Source: Dryocosmus kuriphilus (taxonomy: Eukaryota; Arthropoda; Insecta; Hymenoptera; Cynipidae). From it: a stretch of DNA of 64,000 bases. The stretch covers positions 176,722,467 to 176,786,466 of the forward strand of contig CM076194.1 of assembly GCA_038277395.1 (NCBI GenBank), written 5' to 3'. The notes beneath the pieces are model-generated. The model had not been told where the DNA came from. It made no database searches and worked only from the letters and a program-made list of their open reading frames with translations. Every line of letters begins with the position of its first letter. Within the stretch, counting starts at the first letter, position 1. Positions 25,730-37,800 of the stretch are shown here, piece after piece. A program made the position numbers and the translations under genes.

Positions 25730-25837
25730 TAATAATATGATGTGAATTAGTAATTTTTAGAAACTTGTATGTTCGGATTATTATTTTCGTCTGTATTGAG
25801 GAATGTAATTTTCTGAATAGACTGAAACGAAATCAAC
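25730..25837 (+). repeat. Satellite unit 13, truncated; right edge of the array
   Basis: It matches the first 108 bases of a unit and then departs at ATCAAC into unrelated AT-rich sequence. This is the right boundary of the satellite. Confidence 0.9.
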
Positions 25838-26400
25838 AAAAAATATATAATAAGTTTTTAAATTAAGTGGCTCATCCCGCCCCACTGCATGACTCATCCC
25901 GCACCAGGCATGGGGCGATATGAGCCAAGCGCACTAGTTTTTTATTTTCGTTTCTAGTACCGCAAATTAGTTCTTATTTACCTTAATAGTGATAAAATTA
26001 TTATAAAAAATGTTTATATAATATACATAGCAACTTAATTTCAGGCAGGGAATTGAAGATTTTAAATACTGGCCTTAAAAAGATAACTATGACCATATCG
26101 CCCCGCCATACCCTATATAGGATCCTATAAAGATAACTACATAGGTCATACTTTATAGGATCCTTTGGAGAAGAATATATAGGAATTTGCAGTAGGGTGT
26201 GACGGTCTTTTTGCGAAATATATATTTTAAATATTTATAGTGCTCACTTCGAGTTTTTGAAAAACTTGTACTTAAAGTTATTAAAATATGACGGCTAATA
26301 GTGTGGTATTTTTTTTTCTAATTAAAAGTACAGCATGTATATACATATATTATATATTATATATGTGGGTTTGTGTATGTGTATCGCGCTCGAAATGTGG
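25838..26400. other. Intergenic stretch with GC-rich palindromes and a repeated TATAGGATCC motif
   Basis: GGCTCAT at 25870 pairs with ATGAGCC near 25920, with inner CGCCCC and GGGGCG arms. A related GACCATATCGCCCC lies near 26092 in the opposite orientation. TATAGGATCCT occurs near 26115 and near 26156. An AT-dinucleotide tract lies near 26340. These could be ends of a small degraded element; I see no coding potential. Confidence 0.4.
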
Positions 26401-27870
26401 TTCTAGTTTATATTAAAATTAGGTAAAAATATGGACGGATCGTTTCTCTTATGCCTCTCAGCTTTGATATGGAGAATCCCTATTCCGCCAACCGAGTTAG
26501 TGAAAATAGTCCCTCTATATTCGAACCTCGTTCCACAGAGGACGGAAGTAGGATGCTATCCGTATTGGAGAACATTTCTTTCACCTTTCAGCTCGCCTTT
26601 CAGATTTCACCTATGACGTCTTCCATTCTCTGACAGTTCGAGCCAGCTATACCGTTTCTGGGTATTTTAACTATGGTCGGGAAGGTAGATGTCGACACAT
26701 TATCCTCTATCGAACATATTCCCGTACTCGAACTGCGCAAGACTTCTCGCGCAGTCTCATTGACCAGGCACCAGGCCTAGTTGCCGACGTCAAATAGTAA
26801 TGTAAGGTGCCTTCGAGACGAACGAAGCAGTTCGTACAGTTCGAGCTACGACGGAAAATCGCTGTCTAAAAGTCAGGTCAACGAAACTCCTGACCTTAAT
26901 TAGTCGCATTGATTTACGCGATCTCGCAAGAGCGTCGGTAGATCTTGCTTTAAATTGCAACTTTTCTCCGGATCGAGAAGTCAACAACAGGAAAGCAACT
27001 AATTTTCCCGTCTTCGCAGTAAGCTTACGACAAGGTGAGTGCAATTCGTGCAGTTGCAGTGGTGACGCACCTTAACTATGTCTTCGATCATAACGCTGTT
27101 GACGCAAAATCATCCATCCAATCACAAATATTTTATTCACTTTGGTTTTATTCTAAAAAGATGTTATGCTACTTTCCGTTTTCATTAATTCTTTAGTCGC
27201 GATTGAAATTTCAAATTAAGCGCCAAACGCTCAAGAAGTTCAAATCGAATGTACGATTGTGCGTACTAGATTCTACCGTTGCTTTGAGCCAGGTTTATTT
27301 CCTTTCTATCACGGGTTTGCTTTTTGAAGATCGAGTCTTTTATACTCTAGGGAAATCTTTGTAGACGAAGTTTTGAGTTAACCTCGATTCCGTCGCGAGC
27401 TTATGCACGGAAAATCAATACTTACAACACACGACATGCATTGTATACTATTGTATATTTATATTATATGTGGTCACGATTTCTGGCTTTTCAAACAAGC
27501 AAGTACAAAAAGAAATTGAACGGAATTGACTAGGAATGTTTTTCTTGCGCGGCAAGAAAATCAGTTTATATGGGTACCAATTTCGGTAGAAAAAGACGAA
27601 AAGAAGACAACAATGCGAGAATGTGGAAAGCAGAAGAACCCGAAAGGAACAGGATTTCCCGCGCATAGTGCAATCGATAACGAGAGTTCGAGGTCACTTG
27701 CTTTTCTCGCGGAGTATATATTTCCCTTTAGAAAAAAAGTTATATTTATCGACTGCCCAGTGGCTTATGTCGAAGTTGATTGCGGTAGAAATGTGCAAAT
27801 TTCCCCCTATTGCAAAATATATAGTTCATATAATATTCCGCATAATTTACAGTAGACAAACAATAATGAA
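26401..27870. other. Moderate-GC stretch without recognised genes
   Basis: Base composition is more even here than on either side, and I see no internal repeats. Short ORFs (26431-26616 plus, 26790-27044 minus, 27526-27855 plus) have no features I recognise and overlap each other in conflicting frames. AAGGTGAGT near 27033 is a good 5' splice consensus, so an untranslated exon is possible. This is the best candidate in the window for single-copy host DNA. Confidence 0.3.
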
Positions 27871-28372
27871 AAATACTAATGCACCCAAAGTAATTCATTT
27901 AATTTAATTATGGGTACTATTTAAATCTGAGCTGATAAAAAGTTATTAATGAAGTAGTGTGAAGTCGTTCATCAACTGTTTTTGAAAGCATGTCTACTAA
28001 TTTTTAGTAGAAAAATATTAATTAATACTAAAATCGTTACTAGTTAGTATTTTTTCTAGTACTTGAAGATAAATGCTTACTGCAGTAGACAATGCAACGT
28101 GTGATACATAACCAGTGATTACTACCAATTAATACTAATGATAACAATGCATCTAAAATATTTTATTTTATTTAATTAATAGTTGAGATACTTTCTAAAT
28201 CTGAACTAATAAAAAGTTTCAAATGAAGTAGTATGAATAGCCGTTTTTTAGTTGTTTTTTAAAGCATCTCTACTAATAGTCAATGGAAAACTACAAATTC
28301 TTACTAAAATCGTTAATGGATAGTAATTTTCCAGTACCTGGAGCGAAATGATTACTAAATTATTTGATAAAG
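27870..28372 (+). repeat. Diverged tandem duplication, period about 274 bases
   Basis: GAAGTAG with flanking AAATCTGA(G/A)CT near 27926-27957 recurs near 28196-28231, followed in both copies by a TTTTTGAAAGCAT-like stretch and TACTAAAATCGTTA. Both copies are rich in TACTA/TAGTA. It may be the interior of a degraded DNA element. Confidence 0.6.
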
Positions 28373-28473
28373 GGCTTCGCACATCATTAGTAACTTCTCA
28401 CTAATTCAGATTTAGAGAGTGCCAACGAATTAAGATTAATTATCTATTTTACGCATGCACAAATGAAAATTTT

Positions 28474-28730
28474 CGTTACTTGGGTCTTAAACTTTCAAAA
28501 CACCTACTTGTACTGAAATTATTAAATTTGTATTTTGTTAAAAATTAAAAACAAAATTATTTTACTTAAGGCTCTCTCATCACGACACTCGCGCTTCGCG
28601 CTCGACCAATATTTTTTATTTCCATTGTCGATTAGTAAAGTTTTTTTACGATTTTCTACATTTTTCTAAATTTCAGCAATGCAGGTTTTCGATTCTTAAA
28701 AGTAAAACCATGAGTCTTATAAAAAAAAAA
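28474..28730 (+). repeat. Left end block of the second complex repeat family
   Basis: It contains ACTTGGGTCTTAAACTTTC, AAAACACCTACTT, a TTTTACTTAAGGCTCT motif, then ACACTCGCGCTTCGCGCTCG and TTTCGATTCTTAAAAGTAAAACC. The reverse complement of this order occurs at 39740-39960, 56700-56815 and 58190-58400. It therefore marks one terminus of an element family. Confidence 0.75.
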
Positions 28731-29867
28731 TGGTCAAAAGCAAAAGTGTACATCTTCAGGTAAATAATTTTACTTCTTAATATTTTTTTGTGTGTTGCAT
28801 ATTTTGACCAGAAAATATAATTAAAATAACAGAATTGAAACTTTTTCGTATCTAGCATAGTTTACCCGGAAAATGGATTTTTTTATTTTGTAAAACCCGT
28901 TTTTGATGGATAAAACCATAACCGCTAGTTAAAATTGTTTTATAACAAATTTTCTCGCCAGGGTGGCGGCCACCTCAGTCTGGCAAGTATGTAATTCTAC
29001 AGACGTGTGGCTAACAAGGGTTAAATGTTGGTGGTTAACGAACTCGTCCTTTACTTTTGCACGGTCAACAAGTGTGCCAAAGCGCAATCCAATCCAATTT
29101 CATTTTTCGACCAAACTATACAAAAAATTAAGAAATTCACAATTTGTGAATCATTTGGAAGTGAACAACTTTGCTGATTATCATTTTTTTCGTATCTTGC
29201 ATAGTTTGGCGGGAAATTTGAATTCTTGATTTTTAATAATGTTTTCTTGATTAAAACAAAAACCGTGCATGTTATGAGAAAATAGTTGATACAAAATTTG
29301 TAGATCTTTTTGAGTTGAACAACTTTGTTTATTGCCATTTTTTTCGTATCTTGAATATTTTGTCAAGAAACCGCAGTTTTTTATTTTTAATAACGTTTTC
29401 TCCATTAAACTAAAAACCGTACAACTTATCCAAAAATGATTGAAACAAAATTTGTGGATTTTTTTGAGATCAACAACTTTACTTTGCACTATAATTTTGT
29501 ATCTCGCATAGTTTAGCCGGAAAATGGATTTTTTGATTTTGTAAAAGCCGTTTTTGACGGATAAAACTATAACCGCTGGTCAAAAATAGCTGACGAACTC
29601 GTCCTTTCTTTCTACGCCTTAAAGAAATGTGCCAAAGCGCAATGCAATCCGATCAGTCCTTCGAAAGTTATCGTGCAAACAGACAGACAGGCACCGTCGT
29701 AAAAAATAGTTTTTTCTCACGCAGGGGGTCTCAAAACGTGGAGATTTGATGAAATCCGCGAAAGTCAGTTTTCACATAAAACTAATACTTCCTCATTGAG
29801 ATGAGAATGCAATAATAAAAATTGTATTTTTCAACCAAACTATGTAAGCAAAAATCTGCCCGCATCG

Positions 29868-30125
29868 CGGGCACATTCTCATCGCGCGCTGCGCGCAAAT
29901 TATGAGCGCGCCTGGGGCGCGCGTTTGTTGGCACTCGCGCTTCACGCTCGACATTTGACTCGCGCTTCGCGCTCGATAATTACATTTTTTTAAAACACAT
30001 TGTAGATTGGTAAAGTTTTTTTGTGATTTTCCAAATTTTCACAATACAGGATTTCGATTCTTAACAGTAAAACGATGAGCCTTATAAATAAATTTTGTAG
30101 CTCTTTCCAAGGTGAACAATTCTGC
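29868..30125 (+). repeat. Internal GC-rich end block
   Basis: It contains GCGGGCACATTCTCATCGCG, GAGCGCGCCTGGGGCGCGCG, two copies of CTCGCGCTTCGCGCTCGA-type palindromes, and then GGATTTCGATTCTTAACAGT. The same series lies in reverse complement at 39740-40155. Its position between monomers at 29595 and 30703 shows that a second element end is embedded in the array. Confidence 0.7.
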
Positions 30126-30883
30126 TTGTTAATATTTTCTCATATCCTGCATAGTTTTGCTGAAAAGTGGTTTTCTTTATATTTCATAACATATTTCACG
30201 AATAACTCAAAAACTGCGCGTCTCCTCAAAAAAATGACAGAGAACAAATTTTTAGACCTTTTTGAGTTGAACAACTTTGTTGATTATCATTTTTTCGTAT
30301 CTTGCATAGTTTAGCGGGAAATTTGAAATTTTTTATTTTTAATAACGTTTTATCGATTAAAACCAAAACCGTGAATTTTATCAAAAAATGGTCAAAACAA
30401 AATTTGTAGATCTTTTTGAATTGAACAACTTTGTTCTTTACCATTTTTTTGTATCCTGAATCTTTTGGCAAGAAACCAGAGTTTTAAAATTTTAATAGCG
30501 TTTTCTTGATTAAAACAAAAACCGTTAATTTTATCAAAAAACGGTTAAAACAAATTTGTAGATATTTTGAGATGAACAATTTTACTTTCTTACATTTTTT
30601 TTGTATCTCTCATAGTTTAGCCGGAAAATGGATTTTTTGATTTTGTGAAAACCGTTTTTGATGGATAAAACCATAACCGTTGGTCAAAAACTGCTGGTTA
30701 ACGAACTCGTCTTTTCTTTTTGTACCCTGAAGAAGTGTGCCAAAGCACAATCCAATCCGATGAGTCCTCCGAAAGTTATCGCGTCACAGACGACAACGAC
30801 GACAACAGACAGACAGACACCGTCGTAAAACTGTTTTTTTTCTGACTCAGGGAGTCACAAAACGTGGAGATTTGATGAAAACT

Positions 30884-30899
30884 GGGGGGGGGGGGGGGG
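30884..30899 (+). repeat. G16 homopolymer inside a repeat monomer
   Basis: The run lies between GATGAAAACT and TCAAATTTTACATAAA. The related copy at 57252-57277 (minus strand) reads AACTGCGAGAGTCAAATTTT, so GCGAGAG is replaced here by sixteen Gs. Confidence 0.9.
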
Positions 30900-33800
30900 T
30901 CAAATTTTACATAAATCTAATACCTTCTCTGATAAGAATGTAATTAAGAAATTCATGTTTTTGATATACTTGAATCGACTGGCAAGCGCGAGAAAACGTG
31001 ATAAGAATGCGCCTGAGTAGCGGGCAGATTTTTCAAAAACTTTTAATTTAATAACTTTCTTAGCTTTATAGTAATGTATTTTTTTAATAAAACAACTATT
31101 ATACGCTTCATGAATAAACTATGCGTCGGATCAAAACATGGTTTTCAGAAAATTTGTAGATCTTTTTAAGATGAACAATCCTGCTTGTCAATATTTTCTC
31201 GCTTCTCGCATAGTTTTGCTGAAAAGTGGATTTGTTCGTATTTAATAACATATTTCGCGAATAACTCAAAAAATATGCGTCTTTACAAAAAAAAATGAAA
31301 GAGAAAATTTGTAGATTTTTTTGAGGTGAGGAACTTTGTTGAGTATCATTTTTTTCTTATCTTGAATATTTTGTCACGAAACCGCAGTTTTTAATTTTTA
31401 ATAACGTTTTATCGATTAAAACAAAAACCGTGCATTTTTTTAAAACATGGTTAAAACCAAATTTGTAGATTTTTTTAAGATGAACAATTTTACTTCGTAC
31501 TATTCTTTTGTCTCTCGCATAGTTTAGCCGGAAAATGGATTTTTTGATTTTGTAAATACAGTTTTTGATGGATCAAACCATAACCGCTTGTCAAAAACCG
31601 CTGGTTAACGTACTCGTCCTTTCTTTTTACGCCTTAAAGAAGTGTGCCAAAGCGCAATCCAATCCGATTCGTCCTTCGAAAATTATCGTGGGAACAGGCG
31701 ACAACAACGGCAACAGACATACACACACTGTCGTAAAAATCGATTTTTCTCGCGCATGGGGTCTCAAAACGTGGAGATTTGATGAAATCCGCGAAAGTCA
31801 GTTTTCACATAAAACTAATACCTCGTCATTGAAATGAAAATGTAAAAGTCGCATTTTTCAACCAAACAATGTGAAAAATGAAGACATTCACTTTTTTTTA
31901 ATACTTTAATCAACTGGCAAGCGTGAAAAACGTGATCAGAATGCGCCTGATTAGCAGGCAGATTTTTCAATAACTTTTAATAATGTTCTTATTAGCTTTA
32001 TAATAGTGTATTTTTTTATTAAAACAACAATTATACGTTTCATGAATAAACTATGCATTGGATCAAAAAATAGTTTTAAGCAAATTTGTAGACCTTTTTA
32101 AGATGAACAATTCTGCTTGTTAATATTTTCTCCTATCTAGCATAGTTTTGCTGAAAAGTGGATTTGTTTGTATTTATTAACATATTTCGCGAATAACTGA
32201 GAAAATAAGCATCCTTACAAAAAATGATAGCGAGCAAATTTGTAGATCTTTTTAAGGTGAATAACTTTGTTTATTATCATTTTTTTCGTATCTTGCATAG
32301 TTTGACGGGAAATTCGAATTTTTGATTTTTAATAATGTTTTCTCGATTAAAACAACATTCATGCATTTTATCAGAAAATTTTTGATAGAAAATTTGTAGA
32401 TTTTTTGAGTTAAACAACTTTGTTTATTATAATTTTATTTCGTATCGTGAATATTTTTGCAAGAAACCGCAGTTTTTAATTTTTAATAACATTTTCTCGA
32501 TTAAAACAAAAAACCGTGCATTTTATCAAAAAACGGTTGAAACAAAATTTGTCGATTTTTTGGAGGTGAATAATTTTACATTTTACTATTTTTTTGTGTC
32601 TCGCATAGTTTAGCCGGAAAATGGATTTTTTGATTTTGTAAAAACCGGTTTTGATGGATGAAACCATAACCGCTGGTCAAAAACCGCTGGCTAACGAACT
32701 CTTCCTTTCTTTCTGCGCCTTAAAGAAGTGTGCGAAAGCTCAATCCAATCCGATCAGTCCTTCGAAAGTTATCGTGGAAACAGACAACGACAACAACGAC
32801 AACATGAACGACAACGACAGACAGACACCAACGTAAATATGTTTTTTCGGATTCAGGGGGTCATGAAACGTCGAGATTTGATGAAATCCGCGAAAGTCAG
32901 TTTTCAGGTAAAACTAATACCTCCTCAGTGAGATGAGAAATGAGAATGTAATAATAAAAATTGCATTTTTCAACCAAACTATGTAAAAAATGAAGACATT
33001 CACGTTTCTGATATACTTGAATCGATTGGCAAGCGCAAGAAACGTGTTGAGAATGCGCCTGAGTAGCGGGCAGATTTTCCAATAACTTTTAATAACTTTC
33101 TTAGCTTTATAGTAATATATCTTTTGATTAAAACAACTATTATACGTTTCATAAATAAACTATGTGCTGGATCAAAAAATAGTTTTAAGCAAATTTGTAG
33201 ATCTTTTTAAGGTGAACAATCCTGCTGTTTAATATTCTTTCGTACACGGAAAGAAATGGTTTTTGAAATCCGAGTAAAAAGTACTTGGTTACATAGTAAA
33301 AACGGGCATTAACTAGGTGAATAGTAATAGTAGTAGAAAACTATGACAAAAAATGGTATTTAACTAGGACTTAAAGCTATTTCTGCATGGTGAAAATAAT
33401 CATTTCTTTAAATGATTAATATAAATACTTTTCATAATCGTATATACTAAGAGTTGTGTGATATTTTAAGAGGTGCATATGTATTTTATTCTATGCTGAT
33501 GTAGTTCTTTTTGCCTTATTATGAAGAGCAAAATATATTTTATGTACATTAGTATTAAATATGAGATGTGAGAGCGGAAAATGATAGCCTATAGAGTAAT
33601 AATTGTTACCTGGACAAGGATATAATACTACATCATAAGGCAAATATGTCTTTGTGATGAAAGTACTTTGCGCTAATCTCACAAAGTAATAATAATAGAC
33701 ATGCATAGCGCCAATTACCACTACTTTAGTAATTCATACTTGAATTAATTGGAAAAATTAACAGTTGTCAGAGTATTTGAAGCTAAGGTATAATAACAAA

Positions 33801-34534
33801 TTGTGCTACTCCACATAGTAAACTATACTACGCGGTATGCTATGTTCACTGTGCCACATAGTAATTTCTTCCAGGGTCCATAGTGTACACTGCACGCCTG
33901 GTGACATTGTTGTGTTAGTTTTTGGCTTTGCTGCTATTTTAAGTTTCAAAAGTTTAGTTTGGAAGGAATTTAAAAAGGGCACGATTACACACATGAAAAG
34001 AGTAGCTGATGGGTTTAATTACATTGCGAAGAAGTAGATATAGGGGAGCAGCAGCTAATGCGGCATACACGGAAAAAAGAGTGTTTGAGTAAATGGCAGT
34101 AATTACTATTTTTGTTGCGAAAATCAATATAAGTGTTAAAAATTACTATTTTTATTTTAAATTTTTGCCACTTACTCGTGATTACTATATAAATGATAAC
34201 TTGCGACAAAAAAAGTAGCTTAAAATACAATTTGCATTTTGATTTTTTGACACTTTCTCAAGATTACTATTTAAATCATAATTCTAAGCTAATAAAATAG
34301 CTGAAAATACCATTTACATAAAGTAACGAAATATGTCAAGTAATAAAAACTACATTTCTTAGCGGTTTTGACTAAACGGAATGTCAAAAATTACCATTTG
34401 AAGATCGTACTCTCCGGCGTTAGTTTTAAATAGTAAGGGTCAACTCGAAGACGAGTCAAAAAGTACCATTTAGAAATAGTAAAATGGTATTTCAGCGAAA
34501 AAGCTTGGCTCAGATTTTGTCCACAAAGTGCAAG

Positions 34535-34730
34535 CGGTTAAATAGATCAGTCGGTTAGTGCGTGCGTATTAGGTTTTAGGATGGTTAGGTCGGGGGTTCG
34601 AATCCCCAGCGAAGTGCCATTTTCCGAAGCGTTTGGGCGTGCGATTATATGTGTAAGAGACCGTGCACGTGATTGTGTAATTTGAAACATAAATTAAGTG
34701 CAGTGATTATATTAAAAACAATTTTTTTTG
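34535..34730 (+). mobile_element. tRNA-like SINE 1, inside element B
   Basis: The head has a B box GGTTCGAATCC (34595-34605, perfect) and an A-box-like TAGATCAGTCGG (34543-34554), spaced as in a tRNA promoter. The region between does not fold into a complete tRNA that I can see. The body holds GCGTGCGATTATATGT (34637-34652), shared exactly with the element at 47498-47690. It ends near an A/T-rich tract. RNA polymerase III transcription is inferred from the boxes. Confidence 0.7.
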
Positions 34731-34757
34731 TAAATTTTTCGTTATATTACATTGTTA

Positions 34758-34856
34758 AAACCCGGTCGGATCCCGACTATTTGTATCCGGGATGCGACCG
34801 TGTATAGCCTGGCCGGATTCCGGATACAAGCAGGGCAACCCGGCCGGGATTCGAAA
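34758..34856. repeat. GC-rich palindromic island
   Basis: In an AT-rich element this stretch carries CCCGGTCGGATCCCGAC, TTGTATCCGG with its exact inverse CCGGATACAA, and CCCGGCCGGG. These can fold into a nested hairpin. Confidence 0.6.
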
Positions 34857-37800
34857 TTACGTTGTGAATTTTACCATTTGAAGTAGTACTCTTTTATTCT
34901 GAATCGCTTTTTTTTCAGAAATAGTAAAAGCTGCTAAATGACTTTCAGAGTTCAAATCAGCCATTTCAAAATAGCACTCTTTGCTCTGATTTCGAATTAC
35001 ATTGTGCCATTTACTTTTTTGCGTGTAGACGGTAATATGGTGAACAGTATTGCGATTGTATTAAATAAATGTGAAATAAATATTAATAAAAAATAATTTT
35101 GTTTTGTGAAATTTTTCTCCAACTAAGTAATAATAACCACACAGCATGAGATTTATAACTATTTTAAAAAAACATTTTTTAATATGTATAGCAAAGTAGA
35201 AATTACCATGCCAAATATAGTGGCATGGTAGTAAATATTTTTTCATGTAGCATTTATAACCTTGTAGCAGTGTCATAATACATATTTAAAAAGGTTAACG
35301 TTACCATGTGATGTGGTACTTAAAGGTATTCTTAAAGGTATTCTAGGTATATTGCAAAAGCATATTTTACTAGTTTAAACGAGTCGATTTTACCATGTAG
35401 CATAGGACGAAAAGCTACGCTTTGTGGCGTTCACAGGTATCTGGCAGCGTCAGCTTTCTAGTTTAACATCGGCAAATTTACCATGTGGCATAGCACATAG
35501 GCCTACTAGTTCCGGTACCAGCAGGTATAAAGCGTCGTCATACCCACTACTATAAAGAGGTTGAATTTACCATGTGAAATAGCAAGTCTTATCGTTAAGG
35601 GTGATATGAAGAACTTTTCGATCATGATAAATAATGCATGCATAGAATAATAAATTTTGCTACAAACTGCTATGTGTCACCTTTTTACTATTTAAAATAG
35701 TAAAAATCTCTCGGATTTTTAGCGAAAAATACAACATATTTCTTTCCGTGTATCTCACATTGTTTTGCTGAAAAGTGGATTTGTTTGTATTTAATAACAT
35801 ATTTCGCGAATAATTCAAGAAATATGCGTCTTTACAAAAAAAATGAAATAGAGAAAAGTTGTAGATGTTTTTGAGCTGAAGAACTTTGCTGATTATAATT
35901 TTTTTTTCTTATCTTGAATATTTTGTCAAGAAACCGCAGTTTTTTATTTTTAATAACGTTTTCCCGATTAAAACAAAAATCATGCATTTTATCAAAACAT
36001 GGTGAAAAGAAAATTTGTAGATTTTTTTGAGATGAACAATTTTGCTTTGTACTATTTTTTTGTCTGTCGCATAGTTTAGCCGGAAAATGGATTTTTTGAT
36101 TTTGTTGATGCAGTTTTTGATAGATAAAAGCATAACCGCTGCTCAAAAGCCGCTGGTTAAGGAACTCTTCCTTTCTTTTTACGCCTTAATGAAGTGTGCC
36201 AAAGCGCAATCCAATCCGACTAGTCCTTCGAAAGTTATCGTGGGAACAGACGACGACAACAGACAGACAGTCACCGTCGTGAAAATCGTTTTTTCTCACG
36301 CAGGAGGCCTCAAAACGTGAAGATTTGATGAAATCCGCGAATGTCAATTTTCACATAAAACTAATACCTCCTCATTGAGATGAGAATGTAAAAATGGTAT
36401 TTTTCAACGAAACTCTTTGCAAAATTAAGACATTCACGTTTTTGATATACTTTAATCGACTTGTAAGCGTGAGAAACGTGATCAGAATGCGCTTGAGTAG
36501 CGGGCAGATTTTTCAATAACATTTAATAACATTCTTATTAGGTTTATAATAGTGTATTTTTTGATTAAAGCAACTATTATACGTGTCATGAATAAACTAT
36601 GGGTTGGATCAAAACATGGCTTTCAAAAAATTTGTAGATCCTTTTAAGATGAACAATCCTGCTTGTTAATATTGTCTCGTATCTCGCATACTTTTGCTGA
36701 AAAGTGGATTTGTTTGTATTTAATAATATATTTCACGAATAACTCAAAAACTACGCGTCTGTTCAAAAAAATGATGGAGAGCTTATTTATAGATATTGTC
36801 AGGGTGAACAACTTTGGTTATTATAATTTTTTTCGTATCTTGCTTAGTTTGGCGGGAAATTTGAATTTTTGATTTTTCATAATGTTTTCCGATTAAAACA
36901 AAATTCGTGCATTTTATCAGAAAATAGTTGATGCAAAATTTGTAGATCTTTTTAAGCTGAACAACATTGTTTCTTATCATCTTTTTCGTATCTTGAATAT
37001 TTTTGCAAGAAACCGCCGTTTTTTATTTTTAATAACGTTTTCTCGATTAAAACAAAAACTGCATTCTATCAAAAAATGGTTACAACAAAATTTGTAGATT
37101 TTCTTGAGATGAACAATTTTACTTCATACTATTTTTTCGTATCTTGCATAGTTTAGCCGGAAAATAGATTTTTTGATTTTGTAAGAACCGTTTTTTATGG
37201 ATAAAACCATAACCGCTGGTCGAAAATAGCTGGTTAACGAACTCTTTCTTTCTTTTTATGCCTTAGAGAAATGTGCCAAAGCGCAATCTAATCCGATTAG
37301 TCCCTCAAAAGTTATCGTGGGAACAGACATCGACGACGACGACAACGACGACAGACAGACAGACGCCGTCGTAAAAATTGTTTTTTCTCACGCGGGGAGT
37401 CTCAAAACGTCGAGATTTGATGAAATCCGCGAAAGTCAGTTTTCAGGTAAAACTAATACCTCCTCATTGAGATGAGAATGTGATAATAAAAATTGCATTT
37501 TTCAACCAAACTATGTAAAAAATTAAGAAATTCACGTTTTTGACATACTTGAATCGACTGGCAAGCGCGAGAAACGTGATGAGAATGTGCCTGAGTAGCG
37601 GGCAGATTTTTCAATAACTTTTAATAACTTTCTTAGCTTTATAGTAATGTATTTTTTGATTAAAACAACTATTATACGTTTCATGAGTAAAGTATGCGTT
37701 GGATCAAAACATGGTTTTCAGAAAATTTTTAGATCTTTTTAAGATGAACAATTCTGGTTCCTAATATTTTCTCGTATCTCCCATAATTTTGCTGAAAAGT

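Larger units (their letters stand above)
1..25837 (+). repeat. Complex tandem satellite array, unit about 2.17 kb, 12 complete units plus a partial one
   Basis: The sequence starting TAATAATATGATG recurs at 1, 2174, 4353, 6532, 8713, 10889, 13064, 15235, 17402, 19398, 21571, 23559 and 25730, always in the same orientation. Unit lengths run from 2167 to 2181 bases except units 9 (1996) and 11 (1988), which lack one copy of an internal 180-base repeat. Units differ mainly by single substitutions and by homopolymer length. The array starts at the window edge, so its left end is not seen; it stops abruptly near 25837, inside a unit. All ORFs of 60-71 codons in the array are short, mostly begin at non-ATG codons and are identical only because the whole unit is homogenised, so I do not call them genes. 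I do not recognise the unit as rDNA, 5S, histone or snRNA sequence. Confidence 0.98.
34068..35025. mobile_element. Element B: 958-base inverted-repeat element nested in element A
   Basis: The ends are CACGGAAAAAAG at 34068 and CTTTTTTGCGTG ending at 35025, with TA on both sides (34066-34067 and 35026-35027). Inside both ends lies GTAAATGGC or its complement. The end sequence is close to that of element A, so the two are related families, B having inserted later. Confidence 0.8.
33245..35750. mobile_element. Element A: 2506-base inverted-repeat element with TA target duplication
   Basis: The ends are CACGGAAAGAAAT at 33245 and its reverse complement ATTTCTTTCCGTG ending at 35750. TA flanks both sides (33243-33244 and 35751-35752). 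The host monomer reads CTTTCGTA before and TATCTCACAT after, which rejoin to the usual TTTCGTATCTCGCAT of that repeat, so the insertion is exact. TA duplication fits the Tc1/mariner superfamily or a related group; no transposase is seen, so it is non-autonomous. The interior is rich in TACTATTT-like and ACCATG-like motifs. Confidence 0.85.

Noticed and set aside
1..25837. CRISPR-like direct repeat array
   Set aside because: The unit is 2.17 kb, spacers are absent, and the genome is eukaryotic.
26431..26633. Two overlapping 60-codon plus ORFs
   Set aside because: Conflicting frames over the same bases, no motif, no context.
27526..27855. 109-codon plus ORF
   Set aside because: No recognisable domain; a second ORF overlaps it in another frame and a minus ORF covers its start.
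34535..34620. Genuine tRNA gene
   Set aside because: A and B boxes are good, but acceptor and anticodon arms do not close and the body continues into a SINE-type tail.
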